64,000 nucleotides of DNA from Paramacrobiotus metropolitanus (taxonomy: Eukaryota; Tardigrada; Eutardigrada; Parachela; Macrobiotidae): contig NW_026570476.1 in NCBI RefSeq assembly GCF_019649055.1, positions 1 to 64,000 on the forward strand, written 5' to 3'. Made by a program: the position numbers and the translations under genes. Shown here piece by piece: positions 1 to 10,240 of this stretch; the stretch's first letter is position 1; each line of letters opens with the position of its first letter. Below the pieces are notes generated by a model that was given only the letters and a program-made list of their open reading frames with translations, ran no database searches and was not told the origin of the DNA.

Positions 1-1227
1 TGGTTGTGCCGAAGGTCCAGGTTGGGGAATTTGCTGGGGAACGGATGGCTGGGTTTGTGTGACCACTGGAACGACCTTCTGTGGGATCGTTGCCATCTGC
101 TCCGCCGTTGCAGGGTAGAGAGTGACCATTTTCATGGTTCCGTCGTCCTGTCGCATCATCATTTGGATTGATGCGGATTGAAGAGGTCGGTGAATGTCTC
201 CGACTATCACTTCTCTCACGTCATGAAGCACCTGTTCCGACTCTGAGCGGCCTTGTGTGGGCTGCTGTAGGTGAACAATGTGTTGTGCTCGTGCTTCGTT
301 GGTGGCGGATGGACCTTCATGGTGGCAATTCTTTCGTTGACTGCCTTAAGTTTCACGGTCCTCCTCCTGGCGCCGCAGGTCCTGTTGCTGACGGCGGTAT
401 TCCGAAGCCGATGAGTCAAGGTCGGTGGCACTGTATTAGTCCATCCGGGGTCGGAAGCGCGGTTGCGTTGGATTTCCGACAAGTGATCCTGTTCGTAAGC
501 CCGTAACTGGTTAATTGGAGCGTTCGCTGCGGGCTAAACGTCGGTATGCGCTGATGTTCCCAGCGACGACGTTTATGTACAACGCCGCTGCTTGCATCGC
601 GCGTCACGACGTCCGACTTGTGGGGTATGTTCATCCGAGAAAGAAATGATGCAGTCCGCGCATGGGAGTCTGTTGCCCTGCGGAGTTGGAGTTCTCTGCA
701 ATGTCGGCAGTCCGCCGTGTACGCCTCCGTTCGCGGCTACTGTTAAAAGAAAAATTAGACGATCCGTTTCTCGGATTCGTTAGCCTATACGTGTTACGTC
801 CTATGATTACAACGGTCGGGCCGGGTCGGTTCTCGAGCTGGTCCAAGGCACTTATGTGGTGCCTAATGAGGTAGGTTGGGACATTCTGTTGTGTCCGAGG
901 GGAGGTCGGTGATCACAAGTACTTGTGTGGTACTCATGAAAGAGGTCGATTCTACGACTCTTCCGACGTATTCCATGTCTCCTCATCCGTTAGTCGATTC
1001 CACCCGGTTCACCTGGAGAGAGTCGGTTTCTGGCTCGACGCTGTCCGAGACATTATTCTCCGGTGACTCTCGGTGCGTAACTTATCGATTTTGTTGCGAA
1101 GGTCGGAGACGCATATCTGGGAAATCCTCAGTTGGCTTTCCAACGCTCTCTTCACATTAGCCATGGTTGGGTCGTGACCTTCCATCTTATTAATCTGGAC
1201 CTGGAGGTTGGCCGCAATCTGTTCTGC
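1..1227 (-). other. GTCGG-rich continuation of the large element, no clear ORF
   Basis: Only short open frames occur here (the longest on the minus strand is about 88 residues), and none has a recognisable domain. The AGGTCGG motif density matches the neighbouring element, so I treat this as degenerate or untranslated sequence of the same element. Confidence 0.4.
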
Positions 1228-3405
1228 TCATACGAAGTCTGTTTTCAACTTCTTCATTTCCTCCTGGTCAAGTTCTGACTGTGACTTCGTGGGAGCCGGC
1301 CCTGTTTGTTGGGTCGGTGGGAGGTGAACCGTCCGTGGATTCGTCTCCAATATCTTCCACAAGTCATCAACTCGTCTGGAGCAGATGGTATGCTGATGTT
1401 CCAGCGCCACTCTCAGACGGTCCTCCGATTTATCCGCTGGGTTGAGGTCGCGAAGCTGTTTGGCTAGGTTCTCCAGCACATCTACGGCTTCACGATACTG
1501 ATTTTCGACCTCGTCCAGATTGACCTCTTGTTGGTCTCTGGCGTCTTCAGCGAATTCAAGTCTATCGGCAGGCCCCGGTGATGGGGCTGGAGGTGGCTCC
1601 GCTTCAGGTGGCGTCGCCTCTCTGGCTGGTGCTTGTGTTGGCACTGGCTGATACCTTTTAACATGGTCAATTATTGACCGAAGGGCTTCCTCCAACCGTT
1701 CTCTGGGTTGGCCACATGTTGGGACGCCCCATTCGCTAAGTGTTTCAGCGAAATCCAGCTCGATCCGTAGGTGTCGATCCATTCGTTCGAGGTCGGTCAC
1801 TTTCGTTGGTGACATCGGTCGGTTCAGCTGGTAATTGTAAATTTCGGCCAAGTCCCGTCCAGCATGGTTGATTGTTTCAACATGCTTTAAGACGTCAGGT
1901 ATCGGCGTTGTCCGTACCAACGTCATTACTGCTGTTGTAGTCGGTGCTGGCCGTTGAGGAGGTAATGGTGTGGCGATCCGAGTACACGACGATTCTGAGT
2001 CGAGGATTTCTACGATCCTTTCAACTACCGACCTGAGTTGTCGGCTTTCAGTGTCGTTTGGATCGACCTTATCGAAGAGGTCCTGGGCTTGCTTTAAGTA
2101 AGCAGCCAGGGTATCGATCTTCTGACGTGCCGTTCTAATGGCATCTGGGTCCGTAGGTGTCAGGTGTACGTATGCCCGTTGAAGGTCGTCGAGCCGGTCC
2201 CATCCATCCGAAATGTGGGTGGATATCCGGGTTTGGCGGTCTTCCTGTACTTTGTTGTGCAGGGCCGTCCTCGGCGACGTCACTGGACTTACTGACTGTG
2301 TGGAGAAGTCCGGGGATACCACATAGTTCCGGTTCGGTAGGGGTATCTGCGGTGGCGGGTTCTTTTCAGAGAGATTTTGTTTCTCAATCCACTCGACCGC
2401 CATCCGAAGCTGGTGTTTCTCCTGCACTGTTGCGGTTGACGGGTCTTTCTTAACCAGGCCCTCTGCGAGCTTTATGTAAGCTCGGAGGTCGGCAATTTTG
2501 GTTAAGGCTCTTGGTTCGGTGCCCAGCAAGACGCGTTCGTAGATTGTCCGAAGCGTTTCTTTACCTTCGAGAATGGCTCTCCAAGCCGCTTCCGTCTGCT
2601 TGGACTGCTCCGTTTGGAGTGCCATTGCTTGATACTTCCTATCGCGGTTTTGGGGAACTTGTTGTTCCGCCATTAAAGGTTCGTTCTGGATCAGAGTTTT
2701 TAATCGCTCCAGGATGTTAATGAGCCGTTGAGCTTCGTCGTCCGTTGTTGGTCGACCTCGGCTGCTAAGGCGTTCTGCCGAGTAGATGGCTCTGTCTAGG
2801 TCGGCAAGTCGTTGTGCGTTGCCGATTACCTCGCCTAAGTCCATTATGTGTTCATCCATGGTCCATACCTGGCGAAGTCGTCTGGCCTCATTCAGCGTGG
2901 AAGCGATGGCCACAGGGTCGGGTATCCGTAGTTGTTCGGATCGCCCTTCTGACGCTTCTAAGTTTTGGGAGTACTGGGGGTACTGGTCCATTAACTGCCG
3001 AAGGTGAGCTATCTTTTGATGAAAGGTCGCTAAGGGCAGTTGTTCCTTGGGAATGCCGTTCTTGATCGCATGTTGGATCTGGGCATTGGTTTTCTTAATA
3101 TCTTGGGAGTCCCTTCCCAGTCGGGTTGACTCGTGCAGTTCGAGTCTCCGATCTTGTCCGACCGCCTCCATTCGGGTCATCATTATGTCTGATACCCGCT
3201 GGAGATACTGTAGTTCCTGTATAATCGGATCTACTACCGCCTCCTGTTGGGCCGGTGGGTTCGGTGCTGGTTGAGGTTGCACGTTCGGCATATTGGGCAC
3301 CGTAGCTGGCGAGGTCGGACTCGGCTGAACCGGTTGTATCTGCTGAGTCGGGGGGGACAATGGCGAGTTCCGGAGGCGGTGTTCCCTCTTTCTCGATTTG
3401 TTCAT
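1228..3405 (-). CDS. Post-pol helical-repeat protein of the large element
   Basis: An open frame of 725 residues with no family I can name. The N-terminus is Pro/Gln-rich. The remainder is built from about six degenerate helical units of roughly 70-90 residues, each with a pattern like L..A...I..L..Y...AE.L, followed by a Pro-containing linker (for example around residues 265-340, 365-440 and 485-580). The C-terminal third has a long Pro/Glu/Ala linker (APSPGP region) before the last unit. It lies downstream of pol, the position of env in some retroelements, but has no signal peptide or membrane segment. Its start overlaps the preceding ORF by 311 nt in another frame, so the two are probably parts of one protein separated by a frameshift. 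A structural or Gag-like role is possible but unproven. Confidence 0.5.
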   Translation of the reverse strand: MNKSRKREHRLRNSPLSPPTQQIQPVQPSPTSPATVPNMPNVQPQPAPNPPAQQEAVVDPIIQELQYLQRVSDIMMTRMEAVGQDRRLELHESTRLGRDSQDIKKTNAQIQHAIKNGIPKEQLPLATFHQKIAHLRQLMDQYPQYSQNLEASEGRSEQLRIPDPVAIASTLNEARRLRQVWTMDEHIMDLGEVIGNAQRLADLDRAIYSAERLSSRGRPTTDDEAQRLINILERLKTLIQNEPLMAEQQVPQNRDRKYQAMALQTEQSKQTEAAWRAILEGKETLRTIYERVLLGTEPRALTKIADLRAYIKLAEGLVKKDPSTATVQEKHQLRMAVEWIEKQNLSEKNPPPQIPLPNRNYVVSPDFSTQSVSPVTSPRTALHNKVQEDRQTRISTHISDGWDRLDDLQRAYVHLTPTDPDAIRTARQKIDTLAAYLKQAQDLFDKVDPNDTESRQLRSVVERIVEILDSESSCTRIATPLPPQRPAPTTTAVMTLVRTTPIPDVLKHVETINHAGRDLAEIYNYQLNRPMSPTKVTDLERMDRHLRIELDFAETLSEWGVPTCGQPRERLEEALRSIIDHVKRYQPVPTQAPAREATPPEAEPPPAPSPGPADRLEFAEDARDQQEVNLDEVENQYREAVDVLENLAKQLRDLNPADKSEDRLRVALEHQHTICSRRVDDLWKILETNPRTVHLPPTQQTGPAPTKSQSELDQEEMKKLKTDFV

Positions 3406-4195
3406 CCATATCCCTCATGTAATGGTCCCAACCAATTAGTTGGTCCATGACCTCTTTCCATGCGGCATGGTTGTCGGGTTGTTCAGTAGACAGCTTATGT
3501 AGCGTCTGTCTGAGTTCAACCGTTTCGTTCCACGCGTCTTCTCGTTGTTGTCGGAGTTCGTCCAACTTCGATCGTTTCAGCTCAGCATCCCGCCGCTTTC
3601 TGCGTTCCATGGCCTCCGCGAAGGATGTCCGACTACCAGGCTGTGTGGTAGACGAAGTCGGTTCCTGTGGTGGAGGCATCGACGTAACGACTTGCGTGGT
3701 CGTTGTCGATGACGGTTGAGCTGTGGAGGCGGACGTCGGTTGGGCCGCTCGTTGGTTCCGAATCGCGAATATATTCGTGTTGTCGTTAATGAAGGTCTGG
3801 AGTCCGGAGATTCGATCCAGGATTTCCACCCTTCTGTCCAGGTAACCAGGAGTTGTCGGTGTAATTGTCGACAACTGGTGCGTCAAGTCACGCGCCTGGT
3901 CACGAGCGATTTGGTCGAGTTTCCGTAACTCTCCCGTTGGTATCGACCTACTTTGCGTAGAGGTCGGTATGGGAAGTTCAGTCGGTGGTGGCGGAGGAGG
4001 TCGCGGCGGTACGACTTGTGTGGTCGTCGCCAATACAGTCCCATGTGGGGCCTGTCCTCCGTACTGACTCAAGTGCTGGTTAAGCGACTGAATCAAGTAC
4101 TGTGCCACCTGTGGATTCCCCCATGGAATCGGTTGTCCCGGGAGTCCGATGTGAGTCGGTGAGACTGGTCCCGTAAGCGGTAAAGGTGGAACCAC
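3095..4195 (-). CDS. Pro-rich protein with two helical repeats, frame-shifted from the next ORF
   Basis: 366 residues. It opens with a Pro/Gly/Gln-rich segment containing a run of six or more prolines near residue 66, then carries two helical units (about residues 88-150 and 205-270) of the same style as those in the ORF at 1,228-3,405. The last 80 residues are Ser/Thr/Gly-rich and look like out-of-frame translation of the Pro/Gln-rich start of that ORF. I infer a single ancestral reading frame interrupted near 3,350. Function unknown. It is not Env-like, because no hydrophobic segment is present. Confidence 0.45.
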   Translation of the reverse strand: MVPPLPLTGPVSPTHIGLPGQPIPWGNPQVAQYLIQSLNQHLSQYGGQAPHGTVLATTTQVVPPRPPPPPPTELPIPTSTQSRSIPTGELRKLDQIARDQARDLTHQLSTITPTTPGYLDRRVEILDRISGLQTFINDNTNIFAIRNQRAAQPTSASTAQPSSTTTTQVVTSMPPPQEPTSSTTQPGSRTSFAEAMERRKRRDAELKRSKLDELRQQREDAWNETVELRQTLHKLSTEQPDNHAAWKEVMDQLIGWDHYMRDMDEQIEKEGTPPPELAIVPPDSADTTGSAESDLASYGAQYAERATSTSTEPTGPTGGGSRSDYTGTTVSPAGIRHNDDPNGGGRTRSETRTARVNPTGKGLPRY

Positions 4196-4283
4196 TCCCG
4201 CAATGCTGAATGTTCCAAGTCGGGGAGGTGATAGGGTATTGTTTGGCCCTATCGCGCTGAACGTTCGAATCGCGTTGGTGACG

Positions 4284-4835
4284 TCAGGTTATCGTTCCCA
4301 TTCCTCCCGACACTGGCACGTATCGAGTTACAGGTCCAGCCCATGTCGGCTGGCTCGACGCCAAAGTAGGCGTTGTGAAAATCGGCGGTGGTACGTTCAC
4401 CATTCCAGGCACTAACGTAGGCACTGGATAGGTCGGACCAACCATTGTTGTTGGTACCGGCCATCGGTAAGGTTGCGTTTGACCAAGTGGGTCTCCCGCA
4501 GTTACCGTAACGGGTTGGTTACCGTTCGCGCCATAGTTGACGAGGAGTCCGCCAGTAGTAAATCCGGTGTTCGGTGGCAGATGCTGCGGTGGTACAGGTC
4601 GATATTGAGGGCTTCGTTCTGGCCCGACCGTTAAACCTGCTAAGACATTAGCTGTATCGTTAGCATGCGGGTTATGTACCTGCGGCAGCGGTGTGTTCGT
4701 TGCCGACCGCGAGTTATCCGATCGCGAAGTCGAGCGATGGTGAGACGGGTAAGGGTGCGATCGGTTCGATCCGCTACCACTACGTCCACTGTTGGATCCG
4801 CTAGAAGGTGGGTCGTTACGTTGTCGGCCCGACAT
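4284..4835 (-). CDS. Ser/Arg/Pro-rich low-complexity ORF of the large element
   Basis: 183 residues starting MSGRQRND. The first 60 are Ser/Arg/Gly/Asn-rich, the rest Pro/Thr/Val-rich with few charged residues. The tetrapeptide PTWA, followed by G, also occurs in the Gag region at about 13.47 kb, hinting that this could be the Gag N-terminus of a second related element rather than a third ORF of the same one. It precedes the ORF at 3,095-4,195 by about 90 nt. Disordered; no function proposed. Confidence 0.35.
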   Translation of the reverse strand: MSGRQRNDPPSSGSNSGRSGSGSNRSHPYPSHHRSTSRSDNSRSATNTPLPQVHNPHANDTANVLAGLTVGPERSPQYRPVPPQHLPPNTGFTTGGLLVNYGANGNQPVTVTAGDPLGQTQPYRWPVPTTMVGPTYPVPTLVPGMVNVPPPIFTTPTLASSQPTWAGPVTRYVPVSGGMGTIT

Positions 4836-5014
4836 TGTTGTCTGCTGTTAAGGAGAGGAATACGGCGCGTTAGAATTCTACCAACTCCCGTAAATTCAAC
4901 TGAAGATGTTCCGGTCAACTGAAGAGGTTCCATTTCGACACCAGAGGTCGGCCTATACCTAGCTACTGTTAAGCTACCTATGACTATAACTTATTCTAAG
5001 TTACGCCTATGGCC

Positions 5015-8000
5015 CTATGACTGAGTCTGTTCTGTTGTGACTGCTTGTTTAGGTGTCTTTGATTTTGCTGTTTTGACTGGTTTCTCCGAGTCCGCTCGTC
5101 CTTCCGAAATTCTATCGAGGATCTCCTTGTGAGCTTCGTCTTCAGCGACTTCAGTTTCCTCCAGCACTTGTTGTGCTGTTAGTTTCGGTTTCTTCACCGT
5201 TCCGATCTTCCGTTTCGGTTTGGGCAGTCCGACCTCCTGGTCGGTCACTTCGACTTCCGTGGTCGGTGCCACCGGGTCGGTTGATTTAGCCGTCCTTTTC
5301 TTGTAAGTCCGTTTTGGCTTCGTCGGTGCGACTGCCGGGTTAGCTACTTCGACTTCTGTGGTCGGTGCTACCTGGTCGGTCGTCTTATCCGACTTCTTCT
5401 TCCTTGCCGGTTTAGTCACCGACCTCTTGGATTCTTCCGTGGGTTGATTGGATGGCTGAACCGGTTCTTCGGACTTGTTGTCCGACTCCTTAGGCTTCTC
5501 CGAGGTCGGTTCGGCTGGTTCATCCGGTATCACATTTTGCTTCTGCAATTCCTGCAGGGCTGGTGTCTCGAAGTCCATCGGCGGTTTCTTCCGAGGTCGA
5601 CCTCGACCTCTTTTCTTAACCGTTACTTCGGGTTGGTCGGTTAAGTCCAATTTCTGCGATTGTTCGATGGTTACTTCGGGCTTTTTAGTCGACTTACTGG
5701 TTGCCTTCCCTTCTGTGGGGTCGGTTCCCAGGTCGTTATCCGGCTTCTTTTGACCAGATGACCGAGTTACTGGTCGACGTGCGTCGGCTGGAAAATGTTT
5801 CACTCGGTCGACGGCTACGGTGTCTTCCCGTCCGTCCTCACTTCGGAGTAGTAGGTTGTTTGGGCCAACATAACTGATGACCGTCCACTCTCCGTCGTAT
5901 CGTTCCATCCTGGCGGGGTCCTTAGTTGGGAATTCCACCGTTACCTTATCCCGTGGTTTGAAGGTCGGTGATGACTTCTTCTTATTATAAACTTCGGCGC
6001 TCCGTTCAAAGGCTTCATCAATGTTGATGCGCGCAATTTCGTGAGCCATCTGAAGTCGTTCCTTTATCCGCCTGATGTAATGTTCCTTATCCGTATACTG
6101 TTCCGGTGCGTTTGTTCCGGCCACTAAGTCCTGTGGCATGGTCATTTCCCGACCATACAGCATATGGTAAGGTGAAAATTTGGTCGAGGCATGGACTGCT
6201 CTGTTCATCCCGCAGACGACGTATGGTAAGGCTCTGTGCCAACGGTGTCCGTCCTTTATGTTGCAGAACTTTCGTATTCCGTCCCATATCGTCTGCATTT
6301 GCCGTTCGACTTGTCCTTGACCTTCCGGATGATAGGCTGTTCCAAGCGTATGTTGGATGCCGAAAATCCTCGCAACTTTAGCGAATGTTTTCGCCGTAAA
6401 GTGCGTCCCTCGGTCCGAGTGGATGAAGGTCGGCATTCCGTACTTCAGCAGGACATCTTCTACGAAGAACTTTTCAAATTCCTTCGCAGTGTTTGTTTTG
6501 GTTGCCCGGGCGATGGTGAACTTCGTCAGCTGGTCGGTTACCACTGCGATGTATTGGTATCCTTTCGTCTGCGTTCGGGGTAAAGGTCCCTTGAAGTCCG
6601 CGTAGATGCGATACCAAGCTTCACCAACTTCCATCTTCTGGAGTTTACCCGGTGGGGGACGTCGGACCTTGTTGGCCAAAATGCACTGTCGGCATTTCCG
6701 AATGTATTCAAACACGTCGGTTGACATCCGTTCCCAGTAGTAACGCAACTTCAGTGCTTCCATCGTTTTATCACGTCCGAAGTGGTTTCCGGTTTTCCCA
6801 TCATGTAGCGAGCGTATGATGTTCGTTCGCATGAAGAGAGGTACGACGAAGCATCTTTCCAGCTTGTCGTTAATTGTCTTCAATCGATATAGGAGTCCCT
6901 GAGCCATTTGGTAATGCTCAGTGTACTTCGACTTGTAGTCGAGTTTATCCAGGTTCTCCAGTTCATCGATAATTTTCCTCAGGTGCGGGTCTCGCAGCTG
7001 TGCTTTCCGCAATTCCGCGTTCGTTGACACGGGCGGTACGAGTATATCGCCATGTGGGCTCAACTCGTCCGTCTCTTCCGCCGTATTTGCGGTCCGGATG
7101 GTCGGTTCCAATATGTTGAGGTCCGACGTCTTCGGAGCTGGTACGTTGACGACCCGTACTTCTGTGGTACTTAGGTCATCCCAGTCTGAAATGACGTTAC
7201 ATCCGGGAAGAGGTGGTGGAAGTGGAATTTCCGGTGGTTCCTTCTCATCCCTCTTCTTTTTCCTGTAAGCGTTGTCCTTCAGACGTCGTAGGGTCCGTAT
7301 GGTGCAGACTTTAATTTCATCCTTAAAGTCCTCGAAGTTAGGCACCTGATCCAACTCTTCGTGTGGATCTTTGTCATCACTCCGTTCGAGTGGCCACCTC
7401 GACAAGGCGTCCGCATTGTCGCAGAAAACTCCTGGCTTGTACTTGATGGTTATGTCCCGCCCTTGTAAAGCCAGTGCCCATCGTGTTAGCCGAGGGTTGA
7501 TGCCAGGTCGGTTTGACTCGCATCTGAGCAGATTCTGCAATGCTCGATGGTCCGTTTGTACGGTGAAAGGTCCATGGTCAATATAGTGCTTGAATTTTTG
7601 CACTGCCCATACCACGGCCAAACATTCCCATTCTGTGACTCCATAGTTGAGTTCAGGTCCGTGTAAGACTCTGCTGGCGTAGGCGATCGGATGTCCGTCC
7701 TGGGATAACACCGCGCCAAGTCCGGCTCCGCTTGCGTCACATTCAATGACGGTCTCTTTCGTCGGGTCGAACTTCGCCAGTACGGGCGCTTCTGTTAACG
7801 CCTTTTTGATTTCGTTGAACTCGGCCGTGTGGGCCTCCGTCCAATCCTTTTTGATGTTCTGGTCCTTCCGTAGGAGCTCGTACATCTTCGATGTCTTCTG
7901 GGCGTATCCTCGGATGAACTTACGGTAGTAGTTAGCCAAACCCAGGAACGACCTCAGTTGGCGTTCCGTCTTCGGGTAGTCATGTTGAGCTATGGCTGCG

Positions 8001-10240
8001 ACTTTTTCATCGTCGGTTTGGACTCCGTCTTTGCTAAGGACGTGTCCGAGGAACAGCATTTTATCCGTTCCGACCTCGCATTTGGAGGGCTTAATGGTGA
8101 ATCCGGCATCTCTGAGGCATTCGAGGGTCGCTCGGAAAGCCTCGACAAAATCTTCGAAAGTTTTGCCGAAGAAGATGATGTCGTCAATGTATGCGAACAC
8201 GCCTTTCTTCCGGGCTGATGCCGTTATCTTATCCATATGCATCTGGAAGGTCGCTGGTCCGTTGCAGACTCCAAATGGCATACGGTTAAATCTCCACATT
8301 CCCTCCGGTGTTACGAAGGTTGTGTAGTCCTTTGAGTTTTCATCCATGGGAATTTGCCAGAATCCGGACTGACAGTCTACCTTACCGTAGTACTCCATTC
8401 CGGCGCACTGGTCCAGTAACTCGTCCGGGTTCGGTAACGGGTAATTATTCTTCTTTGTTACTGCATTCAACTTTATGTAGTTGATGCAGAAACGAGTTCC
8501 AACCGTGCCGTCTCCGTTCCGTTTCGCGGCTAAGACGACGGGGAAGCTCCATGCAGCCGATGAAGGTTCGATGACTCCTTGGTCGAGCATCTCTTGCACA
8601 TGTTTCTGGATGAATTCCCTTCCTTTCCAGCTTGTTCTGGTGGGGTTCATCTTAATCGGCTGTGCACCTTGGACGTCGATGGTGTGTGTTACACCTTTGA
8701 CATCTCCATATGGTTTCTTCGAGGTCGGGAAGACGGTCCGGTATTCCCAGGCGACTGCCTTAAGTTGGGCAAGTTGCTCATCGGTTAAATTCTTACCGAA
8801 GTTCATGGAGTCGATGATTCTTCGTCGCTCCTCCTGGGATTCCGCGTCTTCTTCCTCTACTTGAGCCGAGCGTATTCTCGCTTCTTCGATTCTCTGGTCG
8901 TCCGTCATCATTTGGAACGGTTCGACTCGACCCATGGGTGCACCTTTTCGTAAGGTGACCTCACGGTGGGTGTGGTTGGCTACCATGATGGTAAATCGTC
9001 TCCCATCATGTTTAGTTACGCCATCCATCATTTCGACTCCGTCTCGTTGGGGGTCGGATCCACCAAGGTACATGAGTTTCTGTCCGGTGGCTACTGCAAC
9101 ATCCATTACAACGTGTACTTGGGTTATCGCCCGAGGTAGGAGTTTCACTTTCCGTTGAGCTCTAACTCCTGTCGCCTCGAAGATTTCGAATTTCGGCGAT
9201 GGCTTTGGTTCCGGCTTGGGTGGCCAAGTCTTGGCAATTCCAAGTGGGAGTTCCCATTCGACGTACTGGTTGTCGATGTCCGGTTCGAACATGTCGCTGT
9301 ATTGCATATGGCCGAGTTTTATGCCCTTCTTCAATATCCTTGGTTGGTGAGTCATGTTCTGGATGTTTATCCAGGCCGTGTCTATCTGAGGTCGGATCTC
9401 GATCTTAGCTTCTATCGGTCGGATAGGTCGGTGCTTCCGCCGTAAAGTGTAGAAGTAGATGGGTCTCATCGGGTCCATTGGTTTGGCTGTCCGTACCTTG
9501 ATAGAACACGTTGAGTAAGGTGGGAGAGAGACTCGCTCGCTGTTAAAGACCACCTGTCGGTCTAGCGGCTTCGAGTCGATGAACGGGTCCAGTGCTAGAT
9601 GATGGACTTGTGGGTGCTTGTTGCCCAAGTTCAACTCCGTAATCGAGTTAACTTTTGCAATCCGGACCTTCTGTGGGCGCGGCTGCTCCGACTTCTGTTG
9701 GTCAGTTAAGTTAACCGAGGTCGGTTGTTCGGTTGACAGCTGCTGGACTACTATGGTTGGAGGTCGGAGGTCGTGTTCCTCCGGTTGGCCTCCTCCAAAT
9801 TCCCGTAAAATTTGAAGTTGTTCGAGTTCCGCTTGTTGTTCGACATCGACTGGCTTTTCCTGTCCGGTTTGTTCCGGGGGAGGGTCGACTATGAATTCAG
9901 TGTGGATGATGGACCGCAAGGCTTTTGTCAGCCGGACGTCATAGGTCGGTTCTTCGTCCTCCTCGGATGAGTCATCCGAGTCATCCTTCCGCGGTTTATC
10001 CGACCTGCAGTTTCGTACTGACGGGTCGAATTCTTCGTCATCATCCTCTTCCTCGGATTCTTCCGAAGGTTGGTTATCGGAGTCTGTGTCCGGTGAATCG
10101 CTCGAACTTTGTACGTCCGAGCCATCCGAGTTGTATTCCTCGGATTCTTGCTCATCTTCAGGGTTAACGTCGGATGTGTTGCCGTGTCCGATTTCTGTGG
10201 TCGGTGGCACTACCTTCTCCGACTTCCGTGGTCGGTGCAC
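5015..10240 (-). CDS. pol: Pol polyprotein: reverse transcriptase, RNase H, integrase
   Basis: 1741 uninterrupted residues. Residues 1-110 are very acidic (Ser/Asp/Glu runs). Residues about 210-460 contain two beta-rich stretches of the kind often found between protease and RT in Gypsy elements. RT follows, with catalytic YIDD near residue 685. RNase H has its DASG motif near residue 833 and a TDH motif about 70 residues later. Integrase shows the zinc-binding H-H-C-C set near residues 1140-1185 and DDE residues in YADFKG (about 1217), HSDRGT (about 1275) and GQVERQ (about 1305). The long basic tail has an AT-hook (RGRGRPRKK, about 1543) and two copies of an APTTEVEV repeat, an unusual extension. 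The start overlaps the upstream protease ORF by 77 nt in another frame. A catalytically complete enzyme appears to be encoded. Confidence 0.93.
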   Translation of the reverse strand: MHRPRKSEKVVPPTTEIGHGNTSDVNPEDEQESEEYNSDGSDVQSSSDSPDTDSDNQPSEESEEEDDDEEFDPSVRNCRSDKPRKDDSDDSSEEDEEPTYDVRLTKALRSIIHTEFIVDPPPEQTGQEKPVDVEQQAELEQLQILREFGGGQPEEHDLRPPTIVVQQLSTEQPTSVNLTDQQKSEQPRPQKVRIAKVNSITELNLGNKHPQVHHLALDPFIDSKPLDRQVVFNSERVSLPPYSTCSIKVRTAKPMDPMRPIYFYTLRRKHRPIRPIEAKIEIRPQIDTAWINIQNMTHQPRILKKGIKLGHMQYSDMFEPDIDNQYVEWELPLGIAKTWPPKPEPKPSPKFEIFEATGVRAQRKVKLLPRAITQVHVVMDVAVATGQKLMYLGGSDPQRDGVEMMDGVTKHDGRRFTIMVANHTHREVTLRKGAPMGRVEPFQMMTDDQRIEEARIRSAQVEEEDAESQEERRRIIDSMNFGKNLTDEQLAQLKAVAWEYRTVFPTSKKPYGDVKGVTHTIDVQGAQPIKMNPTRTSWKGREFIQKHVQEMLDQGVIEPSSAAWSFPVVLAAKRNGDGTVGTRFCINYIKLNAVTKKNNYPLPNPDELLDQCAGMEYYGKVDCQSGFWQIPMDENSKDYTTFVTPEGMWRFNRMPFGVCNGPATFQMHMDKITASARKKGVFAYIDDIIFFGKTFEDFVEAFRATLECLRDAGFTIKPSKCEVGTDKMLFLGHVLSKDGVQTDDEKVAAIAQHDYPKTERQLRSFLGLANYYRKFIRGYAQKTSKMYELLRKDQNIKKDWTEAHTAEFNEIKKALTEAPVLAKFDPTKETVIECDASGAGLGAVLSQDGHPIAYASRVLHGPELNYGVTEWECLAVVWAVQKFKHYIDHGPFTVQTDHRALQNLLRCESNRPGINPRLTRWALALQGRDITIKYKPGVFCDNADALSRWPLERSDDKDPHEELDQVPNFEDFKDEIKVCTIRTLRRLKDNAYRKKKRDEKEPPEIPLPPPLPGCNVISDWDDLSTTEVRVVNVPAPKTSDLNILEPTIRTANTAEETDELSPHGDILVPPVSTNAELRKAQLRDPHLRKIIDELENLDKLDYKSKYTEHYQMAQGLLYRLKTINDKLERCFVVPLFMRTNIIRSLHDGKTGNHFGRDKTMEALKLRYYWERMSTDVFEYIRKCRQCILANKVRRPPPGKLQKMEVGEAWYRIYADFKGPLPRTQTKGYQYIAVVTDQLTKFTIARATKTNTAKEFEKFFVEDVLLKYGMPTFIHSDRGTHFTAKTFAKVARIFGIQHTLGTAYHPEGQGQVERQMQTIWDGIRKFCNIKDGHRWHRALPYVVCGMNRAVHASTKFSPYHMLYGREMTMPQDLVAGTNAPEQYTDKEHYIRRIKERLQMAHEIARINIDEAFERSAEVYNKKKSSPTFKPRDKVTVEFPTKDPARMERYDGEWTVISYVGPNNLLLRSEDGREDTVAVDRVKHFPADARRPVTRSSGQKKPDNDLGTDPTEGKATSKSTKKPEVTIEQSQKLDLTDQPEVTVKKRGRGRPRKKPPMDFETPALQELQKQNVIPDEPAEPTSEKPKESDNKSEEPVQPSNQPTEESKRSVTKPARKKKSDKTTDQVAPTTEVEVANPAVAPTKPKRTYKKRTAKSTDPVAPTTEVEVTDQEVGLPKPKRKIGTVKKPKLTAQQVLEETEVAEDEAHKEILDRISEGRADSEKPVKTAKSKTPKQAVTTEQTQS

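Noticed and set aside
168-1160. Short plus-strand frames in the left end of the window
   Set aside because: They are antisense to the GTCGG-rich element, have no domains and vary in frame; treated as shadows.
4836-5014. LTR pair separating two elements between pol and the downstream ORFs
   Set aside because: Only about 180 bp is present and no repeated or TG/CA-bounded sequence is visible.
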